Positions 1 to 6,637 of a stretch of 7,292 nt of DNA are shown here, piece by piece. The position numbers and the translations under genes were made by a program. The number at the start of each line of letters is the position of its first letter. Positions within the stretch are counted from its first letter, which is position 1. Under the pieces are notes generated by a model that made no database searches, had not been told where the DNA came from, and saw nothing but the letters and a program-made list of their open reading frames with translations. Origin of the DNA: Bacteroidales bacterium (GTDB taxonomy: Bacteria > Bacteroidota > Bacteroidia > Bacteroidales > DTU049); NCBI GenBank assembly GCA_018056215.1, contig JAGPGB010000017.1:1-7292 (forward strand). Reading direction: 5' to 3'.

Positions 1-182
1 ATTACGTGGCTACTATTACAATCTGGACAAAGTACACCAGTAGACATAGCTTTAATTTCTTGATAGTCTACTACATCTTTGCCTTCTTGAATCATTTCAT
101 TGTATAGATTGTCATATAATTTACGAGTACCTTCTTTAGTAAGAGCAAAGACTTCTGATGGATTTGCGAATAATTTAGACAT
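1..182 (-). CDS. Unrecognised protein with a CxxC pair, N-terminal part (cut by window edge)
   Basis: A minus-strand reading frame starts at ATG 182-180 (MSKLFANPSEVF...) and stays open to the left edge, giving 60 residues. An in-frame ATG at 188-186 would add two residues (Met-Ile). The visible part is polar and probably helical in its first 45 residues. It then reads GVLCPDCNSSHV, a Cys-x-x-Cys pair followed by a His five residues after the second Cys. That could be the first half of a zinc-binding knuckle whose partner ligands lie beyond the window. There is no signal peptide or membrane segment in the visible part. A TATATTTG box 11 bases upstream of the outer ATG supports a real, divergently transcribed gene. 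Codon use is normal for the window. I do not recognise the family, so no function is assigned. The frame is well supported and the identity is not. Confidence 0.6.
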   Translation of the reverse strand, partial: MSKLFANPSEVFALTKEGTRKLYDNLYNEMIQEGKDVVDYQEIKAMSTGVLCPDCNSSHV

Positions 183-198
183 AATCATTAATTTTTTA

Positions 199-206
199 CA
201 AATATA
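199..206 (-). promoter_or_regulatory. Putative -7 promoter box (TATATTTG) for the left-edge gene
   Basis: Read on the minus strand, this is TATATTTG, an exact match to the Bacteroidota -7 consensus TAnnTTTG. It lies 10 bases before the outer ATG (188) and 16 bases before the inner one (182), so the transcript leader would be only a few to about a dozen bases. No clear -33 TTTG is visible at the expected spacing, only a T-rich run. The AT-rich background makes chance matches fairly likely. The position next to a start codon is what supports the call. Confidence 0.45.
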
Positions 207-320
207 TAAATTTTTGATAAATAAAAAACTTGATTTTTTAAAACATAAAAAATATTACATTCTCCCTTACTTCATCTTAACCATTTTTTTAATATTTTAT
301 CTGTTTTTTGATTTTTTATT

Positions 321-328
321 TACTTTTG
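321..328 (+). promoter_or_regulatory. Putative -7 promoter box (TACTTTTG) for topA
   Basis: TACTTTTG matches TAnnTTTG exactly and ends 23 bases before the GTG start of topA at 352. Transcription would start around 332-336 and leave a leader of about 15-20 bases with no Shine-Dalgarno sequence. The -33 region (about 295-301) is T-rich without a good TTTG. The box also argues against any topA start upstream of it, because such a start would not be on this transcript. It would drive topA and the overlapping downstream gene together. Confidence 0.5.
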
Positions 329-351
329 CATTAACAATTAAATTTACCATT

Positions 352-2751
352 GTGGCTAAAAAAAATAGTGAAAAAAAACAAAGCAGTAATAAATCTACTG
401 CTAGTAACAAATCAAAAAATCAATCTGACTATAAACTCAAAGGGAAAAATTTAGTGATTGTTGAATCACCTGCTAAAGCCAAAACTATCGAAAAATATTT
501 AGGTGATGATTTTACTGTTTTATCTAGTTTCGGTCATATTAGAGATTTACCTAAAGGTGAGCTCGGAGTTAATGTAGATAAAAATTTCGAACCTAAATAT
601 ATTGTTATTAAAGGTAAAGAAAAGGTTATTAATCAATTAAATACTGCAAGTAAACAAAGTGAAATTGTTTGGCTAGCTACTGATGAAGATAGAGAGGGAG
701 AAGCTATCAGTTGGCATCTTGCTGAGGCTTTAGAAATTCCTGATCAAAAGTTAAGGCGCATCACTTTTCATGAAATTACTAAATCTGCTATTGAAGAAGC
801 TATAAAAAATCCTAGAAATATTGACTATAATTTAGTAGATGCTCAGCAAGCTCGTCGTATTTTAGATCGTTTAGTTGGTTATGAATTGTCTCCTATACTT
901 TGGAAAAAAATTGCAAAAAATTTATCTGCAGGTAGAGTGCAATCTGTAGGCTTAAGGTTAATCGTAGAAAGAGATAGAGATATTGAAGGATTCATTCCTG
1001 AAGAATCATATAAAGTAACTGGTAAGTTTAATTTGATAGACAACCCAGATATTTTATTGTCTGCCGAGTTAAATCATCAGTTTAAAAAAGAAAAAGAAGC
1101 TTTAGACTTCTTAGAACAATCTAAAGATGCTATCTTTACTATCTCAGATATAGAGCAGCATCCAGCTAAGCGTACTCCTCCTCCTCCATTTATCACTTCT
1201 ACTTTACAGCAGGAAGCAGCAAAGCAAATTGGTCTATCAGTTTCACAAACTATGCATTTAGCTCAAGAACTATATGAGTCTGGCCTCATTACCTATATGA
1301 GAACTGATAGTGTAACTCTTAGTAATTTTGCTCTAAATGCTGCTAAAGAATTCATCAACTCTAACTATGGAGAGAAATATTATAAAAGAAGACAATATAA
1401 AACTAAATCTAAAGGTGCTCAAGAAGCTCATGAAGCTATTCGTCCAACTGATTTATCCAAACCTACTATTGATGCTTCTGGTCAAATCAAAAGACTTTAT
1501 GAACTTATTTGGCGTCGTACTATTGCTTCGCAAATGGCAGATGCAGAATTTATACGTGCTACTATCACTATAGCTTCTAATGTTAGTAAATATCTCTTCT
1601 TAGCTAAAAGTGAAACTCTCACTTTTGATGGTTATCTAAAAATTTATCAAGAAAAAGATAATGTGGAAGATGATGATGATACTCAAGCTGCCTCTAAAAT
1701 TGATATCTCTCTCTTTAAAGTTGGTGATCACTTAAATTATAAAGAAATATCAGCTAAGCAAAGTTTCACTAATCCACCATATCATTATAATGAGGCGGCT
1801 CTTGTTAAAAAATTAGAAGAATTAGGTATTGGACGTCCTTCTACTTATGCAACAATTATTACTACTATTCAGCAAAGAGATTATGTAGAGAAAAAAACTA
1901 TTCCTGCTCAAGAAAGAGATATTAAAATTTTCACTTTAGATAATTCTAAAAAAATTAAAATTACAGAAAAAAAAGAAAAATTTGGTGGTGAAAAACAAAA
2001 ATTGATTTCTACTGAATTAGGTAGGGTAGTAACTGATTTTCTCATTAAATATTTCGCAGATATTATGGATTATAACTTTACTGCAGATATAGAAGAACGT
2101 TTTGATAAAATAGCTACTGGTGATGAACAGTGGCAAAAAATGCTTGCTGATTTTTATAAAAATTTTCATCCAAAGGTTGAAGACGTTACACAAACTTCAG
2201 ATAAACAACATATCTCTAAACTATTGGGTGTAGATCCCAAAACAAATAAGAATGTTTATATTACTTACACTAAGCATGGTATGGCATTACAATTGGGCGA
2301 TTATACTGATAATGAAAAACCTATTTATGCCTCCATCAGCAAAAAACAAAAAGTAGATTTTAATGAAATAACCTTAGAAGAGGCTTTGAAATATTTTGAA
2401 TTGCCTAAAGAGCTTGGTGAATATGAAGGTGATAAAGTCATAGTAAATGTCGGTCGCTATGGTCCGTATGTTTTGTATAAAAATAAATTTTATTCTATCA
2501 AAAATCTAGATAAACCTTTGACTGATTTTACACTAGATGAAGCTATCAAAATAATCTCTCAACCAAATGGCCTTATTAAAACTATTTCAGAAAAACCATT
2601 GATTCAAATTTTTGTCGGCCGTTATGGCCCTTATATTAAAACTGAAGACGGTAATGTGCCTATTCCAAAAGGTATGTCTATTGATAATTTATCAGAAAAT
2701 GACGTTAAAGAATTAATAGAAAAACACAAAGCTAAAAAGTCAAAAAAATGA
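352..2751 (+). CDS. topA: DNA topoisomerase I (type IA)
   Basis: This is the 799-residue type IA topoisomerase that relaxes negative supercoils through a 5'-phosphotyrosine single-strand break. Numbering from the GTG at 352, the Toprim domain begins with NLVIVESPAKAK (about 33-44, Glu38) and carries the metal-binding acidic triad in DEDREGEA (111-118: Asp111, Asp113, Glu115). The catalytic tyrosine is Tyr315 in GLITYMRTDS (311-320), with Arg317. HEAIRPTD (360-367) and LGIGRPSTYA (491-500) are also family signatures. There is no cysteine in the protein, so the zinc ribbons of E. coli TopA are absent. Instead there are C-terminal topoisomerase repeats at about 625-652, 695-710 (GRYGPYV) and 750-765 (GRYGPYIK), then a Lys-rich tail. 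The GTG start is chosen because a -7 box sits just upstream and because the 84 in-frame codons before it run through an antisense gene and a hydrophobic non-homologous stretch. Even so, about 32 Lys/Ser/Asn-rich residues precede the usual N-terminus. The TGA stop overlaps the next gene's ATG (ATGA), indicating translational coupling. Confidence 0.97.
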   Translation: MAKKNSEKKQSSNKSTASNKSKNQSDYKLKGKNLVIVESPAKAKTIEKYLGDDFTVLSSFGHIRDLPKGELGVNVDKNFEPKYIVIKGKEKVINQLNTASKQSEIVWLATDEDREGEAISWHLAEALEIPDQKLRRITFHEITKSAIEEAIKNPRNIDYNLVDAQQARRILDRLVGYELSPILWKKIAKNLSAGRVQSVGLRLIVERDRDIEGFIPEESYKVTGKFNLIDNPDILLSAELNHQFKKEKEALDFLEQSKDAIFTISDIEQHPAKRTPPPPFITSTLQQEAAKQIGLSVSQTMHLAQELYESGLITYMRTDSVTLSNFALNAAKEFINSNYGEKYYKRRQYKTKSKGAQEAHEAIRPTDLSKPTIDASGQIKRLYELIWRRTIASQMADAEFIRATITIASNVSKYLFLAKSETLTFDGYLKIYQEKDNVEDDDDTQAASKIDISLFKVGDHLNYKEISAKQSFTNPPYHYNEAALVKKLEELGIGRPSTYATIITTIQQRDYVEKKTIPAQERDIKIFTLDNSKKIKITEKKEKFGGEKQKLISTELGRVVTDFLIKYFADIMDYNFTADIEERFDKIATGDEQWQKMLADFYKNFHPKVEDVTQTSDKQHISKLLGVDPKTNKNVYITYTKHGMALQLGDYTDNEKPIYASISKKQKVDFNEITLEEALKYFELPKELGEYEGDKVIVNVGRYGPYVLYKNKFYSIKNLDKPLTDFTLDEAIKIISQPNGLIKTISEKPLIQIFVGRYGPYIKTEDGNVPIPKGMSIDNLSENDVKELIEKHKAKKSKK

Positions 2752-3896
2752 AAGAAATATCTAATTTTTTCGATTCTTTTTCATTAAATTATAATAATTA
2801 TAAAAATTCTCAATTATTTAATAACGTTGTATATGTACAAAATAATGAAAATATTTCTTCAGATGTTAATACTATCGCTATTATCAATTTTTCTATCAAT
2901 GATAACAGAGAAAAATTTATTACAAGTTTAATAAAGCTAAGAAATTATTTATATTCATATAGCAATATAGATAAAGTTCACATTTTAGATTGCGGCTCTT
3001 TCATTAATAGTGTAAATGCAAAAGATAGCATTGATGGACTAGCATATGTATTATCAGATTTAATAACTACTGGGATAGTACCGATTATTATTAGTGATGA
3101 TAGATCTGTTATTTTAGCAATTCATAAGGCTTATGAGCATATTAAACGTTATTATAATTTAGCTTTTATTTTACCATTTATAGATATAAATAATGAGAAT
3201 CTATGGGAAAAATCTAAAGATTTATTACCTTGGCACAATTATATTTTTAACAATAATTTACTATTAAACACTGCTACGTTTATAGGTTACCAAAGCTATC
3301 TGACAGATAGTGACGCTCTACAATGGGTAGAAAATAATTTTTTTGATATATTGAGATTAGGTGATATTCGAGAAAATATAAAAGCTGCTGAACCATATAT
3401 TAGAAATTCTGATATTATTTGCATAGACTTGAATGTTATGAAAAAATCTGAGGCTCCTGCTACTATGCTGGCACTTCCTAATGGATTGTATGCTGAGGAA
3501 CTTTGTCAACTATCATACTATGCTGGTATGTCTGATAAGTCATCAGTTTTTACTTTTTATAATTATAATCCAGACAAAGATATAGAAGATCAAACTATGC
3601 AACTTATAGCTCAGGCTATATGGTACATCGCAGAGGGTGTTTCTCTACGAGTAAAAGATTATCCTTATACTCCAAAAACGCAAATGCTTAAATATACTGT
3701 CATCATGGATTCTCCTATAAACGAATTAATTTTTTACAGGAGTACTCGTTCAGATAGATGGTGGATAGAGCTACCTATAAATGCTAATAATATTCAACGT
3801 CACACCCTTATCCCTTGTCTCTATGAAGATTATCTTGCTGCTCTACAAAATAAAATTCCTCTAATTTTTTGGAATGCAATAAAGAAAAAAACTTAA
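2748..3896 (+). CDS. Arginase/formiminoglutamase-like protein, probable pseudoenzyme
   Basis: This 382-residue protein belongs to the ureohydrolase fold family in the Bacteroidota form usually annotated formimidoylglutamase. The recognisable part is the C-terminal half: LRLGDIRENIKAAEP (202-216), an NGLYAEELCQLSYYAG block (245-260), QTMQLIAQAIWY (282-293), then RSDRWWIELP (334-343) and LIPCLYEDY (354-362). True ureohydrolases bind two Mn ions through GGDH, DAHxD and SxDxDxxDP. Here those sites read SDDRS (116-120), LPFID (142-146) and CIDLNVMKK (225-233). The ligand histidines are gone and only Asp146 and Asp227 plausibly remain. Hydrolysis of formiminoglutamate or arginine is therefore doubtful, and I infer a structural, binding or regulatory role. 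No signal peptide or membrane segment is evident. It shares an ATGA overlap with topA and has no promoter of its own, so it should be co-expressed with it. From memory, this neighbour of topA is conserved in the phylum, often near gliding/type IX secretion genes, but no such gene is visible here. Confidence 0.85.
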   Translation: MKEISNFFDSFSLNYNNYKNSQLFNNVVYVQNNENISSDVNTIAIINFSINDNREKFITSLIKLRNYLYSYSNIDKVHILDCGSFINSVNAKDSIDGLAYVLSDLITTGIVPIIISDDRSVILAIHKAYEHIKRYYNLAFILPFIDINNENLWEKSKDLLPWHNYIFNNNLLLNTATFIGYQSYLTDSDALQWVENNFFDILRLGDIRENIKAAEPYIRNSDIICIDLNVMKKSEAPATMLALPNGLYAEELCQLSYYAGMSDKSSVFTFYNYNPDKDIEDQTMQLIAQAIWYIAEGVSLRVKDYPYTPKTQMLKYTVIMDSPINELIFYRSTRSDRWWIELPINANNIQRHTLIPCLYEDYLAALQNKIPLIFWNAIKKKT

Positions 3897-3911
3897 AAAA
3901 TTAAAATTTTT

Positions 3912-3943
3912 AAAATAAAAGTTTCGATAAATTTTTTTATTTT
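3912..3943 (+). terminator. Possible weak AT-only hairpin terminator after the topA unit
   Basis: AAAATAAAA (3912-3920) can pair with TTTTATTTT (3935-3943) across a 14-base loop, and the T-run continues to 3947. A 9-bp stem with no G-C pair is unstable, and such matches arise easily in this AT-rich spacer. Its favour is position: 16 bases after the stop codon and followed by U's. If it is not a terminator, topA transcripts may read through into parC. Confidence 0.22.
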
Positions 3944-3981
3944 TTTTAAATACATTTCTTTTTTATGAGCAATAATTAAAC

Positions 3982-3989
3982 TAATTTTG
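3982..3989 (+). promoter_or_regulatory. Putative -7 promoter box (TAATTTTG) for parC
   Basis: TAATTTTG matches TAnnTTTG exactly and ends only 8 bases before the parC ATG at 3998. With a start site 3-8 bases after the box, the transcript would be leaderless or nearly so. A T-rich block (3955-3964) lies roughly where the -33 element belongs. No Shine-Dalgarno sequence is present, which agrees with a leader too short to hold one. Confidence 0.5.
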
Positions 3990-3997
3990 CACTTACT

Positions 3998-6601
3998 ATG
4001 GAAAGTGAAGAATTAGATAAAAAACAAGAACAATCAACATCAAAGACATCTCTAAAAACAATTTCTGGAATGTATGAAAACTGGTATTTAGATTATGCCA
4101 GTTATGTGATTCTAGAAAGAGCAATACCACATATCCGTGATGGACTAAAACCTGTTCAACGTCGTATTTTGCATTCTATGTATGAGCTAGAGGATGGTAG
4201 ATATAATAAGGTAGCAAACATCATCGGAAATACAATGAAATATCATCCTCATGGTGATGCCAGTATAGGAGATGCACTTGTACAATTAGGACAAAAAGAA
4301 TTATTGATAGATACACAGGGTAATTGGGGCAATATATTGACTGGTGATACTGCTGCCGCTCCTCGATATATAGAGGCTAGATTATCTAAATTAGCCCTAG
4401 AGACCGCCTTTAATCCTAAAATTACTCCTTGGAAAATTTCTTATGATGGTAGAAATAAAGAACCTATTTATTTACCTATTAAGTTTCCTTTATTAATAAT
4501 ACAAGGTATCGAAGGTATAGCAGTTAGTTTACAAGTTCGCATTTTACCACATAATTTTAATGAAGTTCTAGATGCTTGCATTGCGTATTTAAAAGGTGAA
4601 TCTTTTACTTTATACCCAGATTTCCCTTCTGGAGGCTTGATAGACGTTACTAACTATAATGATGGTCAAAAAAAAGGCCAAATTATTTCTCGTGCTAAAT
4701 TAGAAATACTTGATAATAAATCTATTGTGATTCGTGAAATTCCCTACGGAGTTACTACAGGCCAGCTAATAGATTCTATAGTAGATGCTACTAATAGAGG
4801 ACATCTAAAAATTAAAAAAATAGAAGATAATACTGCTTCTGAGGTCGAGATTACTCTAATTTTATCACCAGACGTTACTCCTGATCAAACCATTGATGCA
4901 TTATACGCTTTCACTAAGTGTGAGGTCAAAATCTCTACTAACTGCGTGGTAATAGACGATAATACACCTGTCTTTTTATCTATTAGCGAACTTTTAAAAG
5001 AAACTACTGATAATATTGTTGGTTTTATAAAAGAAAGTTTAGAAGTCGAAAGGCAAGAATTTTTAGAAAAATTGCTCTTTGCTAGTTTAGAAAAAATTTT
5101 CATAGAAAATCATATCTACCAGGACATTGAAAACTGTGAAACTTGGGAAGATGTTATTAATACTATTGATAAAGGATTAGAACCTTTTAAAAATCAATTT
5201 TATCGTCCAATCACTCGTGATGACATTATTAAATTAACTGAAATTAAAATCAAACGTATTTCTAAATATGATGCCTTTAAAGCTGATGAGATAATGATTA
5301 AATTACAAAAACAACTCGATGCTGTTAATGCAAATCTTGATAACCTTATTCAATACTCCATAGAACATTTTAAATATTTGAAAAATACCTATGGGAAAAA
5401 TTTTACGCGTCGTACTGAGATTAGAACTTTTGGTAGTATAGAAAAAGATAAAGTAGCTGCACCTAATCAAAAAATTTATGTAAATCGCGCTGAGGGCTTT
5501 GTAGGTACTAGTCTCAAAAAAGATGAATATCTTTTCGACTGTTCTGCTCTTAGTAATTTAATTGTTTTCAAAGATGACGGCACTTTTAAAGTTATTAAAG
5601 TAGATGACAAAGTCTTTGTAGGTGAAAATATTATTCATGTAGCTATATACGACCCTAATGACACTAGAACCACCTACAATGTTTTGTATCGTGATGGTAA
5701 TAGTGGTGGTGTGTATGCCAAAAGATTTTTTGTGAAAAGTATCATCCGAGATAAAGACTATTTCTATACTCGTGGCACTCCAAACTCTAAAGTTCTTTAT
5801 TTCAAAGCAAATCAAAATGGAGAAGCAGAAATATTAACGATTCATCTAGTGCCTCGACCAAGAATGAAAAATTTAACTATTGATTTTAATTTCAAAGATA
5901 TCCCTATTAAAAATCGTTCTACTGTTGGCTATTTAGTTACTAGAAAATTAATTAGACATATTTCTATCAAGCAGGAAGGTATTCAAACATTAAAAGGTAT
6001 TTCTTATTATTTTGATGAAGAAACTCTTCGCATCAATAAAGAAGGCAAAGGTATAGACTTAGGAGAATTTCTTGATGATGACTACCTGATAATTATATAC
6101 AAAAATGGTTATTATCGCATATCTAAACCTAATGAGAGCTTATTCATCGATTCTAATTATTTAATTGTCGAAAAATTTTCATTACAATCTTTATTTACTG
6201 TTATTTATCGCAATAATGATCAGAAATCTCAACATATTAAACGTTTCATCCCAGATTTCACCTTAGATAAAAATATTTATTTTTTACCTGAAGAAAATAG
6301 TTGTGAAATTTTATTTTTTACTAAAGAATGGCTCTGCGACATACAAATTAACTACAGTAATAAATCAAAGGAGATTATTAAACTTGATCAACAATTTCCT
6401 ATTAATTCTTTGAAAGCAAAAGGCAAAAAAATTAGTAATAACAAAATTAAAAATGTAGAAATCTTAAATATTCAAGAACCTACTGAAGATTGGTTAAAAA
6501 ATATTTTCCCTGATGATGATAGTGAAAGAACAGATAATGATAATAATGATGATGATTTAGATATAGAATTAGATACAGGACAGATAATTTTACCTTTATA
6601 A
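3998..6601 (+). CDS. parC: DNA topoisomerase IV subunit A (Bacteroidota type)
   Basis: This 867-residue protein is the DNA-breaking subunit of a type IIA topoisomerase. With ParE, the ATPase subunit, it decatenates daughter chromosomes. The winged-helix/breakage domain holds GLKPVQRRIL (49-58), KYHPHGDASIGDALVQLG (81-98) and the catalytic Arg123-Tyr124 in APRYIEARLS (121-130). GIAV (173-176) carries the DNA-intercalating isoleucine, Ile174. Tower and coiled-coil segments follow (about 340-370 and 425-460). The C-terminal domain starts near 490 with YVNRAEGFVGTSLKKDEY and continues through SKVLYFKANQNGEAE (597-611), as in Bacteroidota homologues. There is no GyrA box (QRRGGKG-like), which favours topoisomerase IV over gyrase. 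Alanine occupies position 88, where E. coli GyrA has the quinolone-contacting Ser83, while Asp92 matches Asp87. The protein ends in an acidic tail (839-859, mostly Asp/Asn/Glu). ParE is not adjacent in this window, although parE and parC are often paired. The ATG at 3998 directly follows a -7 box. Confidence 0.95.
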   Translation: MESEELDKKQEQSTSKTSLKTISGMYENWYLDYASYVILERAIPHIRDGLKPVQRRILHSMYELEDGRYNKVANIIGNTMKYHPHGDASIGDALVQLGQKELLIDTQGNWGNILTGDTAAAPRYIEARLSKLALETAFNPKITPWKISYDGRNKEPIYLPIKFPLLIIQGIEGIAVSLQVRILPHNFNEVLDACIAYLKGESFTLYPDFPSGGLIDVTNYNDGQKKGQIISRAKLEILDNKSIVIREIPYGVTTGQLIDSIVDATNRGHLKIKKIEDNTASEVEITLILSPDVTPDQTIDALYAFTKCEVKISTNCVVIDDNTPVFLSISELLKETTDNIVGFIKESLEVERQEFLEKLLFASLEKIFIENHIYQDIENCETWEDVINTIDKGLEPFKNQFYRPITRDDIIKLTEIKIKRISKYDAFKADEIMIKLQKQLDAVNANLDNLIQYSIEHFKYLKNTYGKNFTRRTEIRTFGSIEKDKVAAPNQKIYVNRAEGFVGTSLKKDEYLFDCSALSNLIVFKDDGTFKVIKVDDKVFVGENIIHVAIYDPNDTRTTYNVLYRDGNSGGVYAKRFFVKSIIRDKDYFYTRGTPNSKVLYFKANQNGEAEILTIHLVPRPRMKNLTIDFNFKDIPIKNRSTVGYLVTRKLIRHISIKQEGIQTLKGISYYFDEETLRINKEGKGIDLGEFLDDDYLIIIYKNGYYRISKPNESLFIDSNYLIVEKFSLQSLFTVIYRNNDQKSQHIKRFIPDFTLDKNIYFLPEENSCEILFFTKEWLCDIQINYSNKSKEIIKLDQQFPINSLKAKGKKISNNKIKNVEILNIQEPTEDWLKNIFPDDDSERTDNDNNDDDLDIELDTGQIILPL

Positions 6602-6616
6602 TAAATAATTTATGGT

Positions 6617-6624
6617 TAATTTTG
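6617..6624 (+). promoter_or_regulatory. Putative -7 promoter box (TAATTTTG) for the permease, within an inverted repeat
   Basis: TAATTTTG matches the -7 consensus exactly and ends 13 bases before the ATG at 6638. It lies inside GTTAA-TTTTG-TTAAC (6615-6629), a perfect 5-bp inverted repeat with a 5-base spacer, so a dimeric repressor site overlapping the promoter is conceivable. The -33 position falls at the end of parC and has no clear match. Its presence suggests the permease gene is not simply co-transcribed with parC. Confidence 0.42.
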
Positions 6625-6637
6625 TTAACTCTTGATA

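Noticed and set aside
100..351. In-frame upstream extension of topA starting at ATG 100
   Set aside because: It overlaps the minus-strand gene at 1-182, encodes a hydrophobic stretch unlike any TopA N-terminus, and lies upstream of the likely promoter. Absence of stops in AT-rich sequence is not evidence of coding.
189..351. Riboswitch, small RNA or tRNA in the divergent intergenic region
   Set aside because: The stretch is A/T runs with no GC-containing stems or tRNA-like arms. Only the two -7 boxes stand out.
1337..1573. Plus-strand open frame inside topA
   Set aside because: It is an out-of-frame shadow across the well-conserved TopA core, with a leucine-rich, unrecognisable product.
2748..3896. 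Assigning formimidoylglutamase activity (hutG) by family name
   Set aside because: The metal-ligand histidines and most aspartates are missing, and no other histidine-degradation gene is in the window.
4885..5103. Minus-strand open frame inside parC
   Set aside because: It is antisense to conserved ParC sequence, with no promoter box or recognisable motif.
5558..5815. Minus-strand open frame inside the parC C-terminal domain
   Set aside because: It is antisense to conserved propeller sequence and its translation (Ile/Thr repeats) is an artefact of the coding strand's codons.
3998..6601. Calling this gene gyrA
   Set aside because: The breakage domain alone would allow it, but there is no GyrA box and the C-terminal domain matches the Bacteroidota topoisomerase IV A form. 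Checking for a separate gyrA in the genome would settle it.
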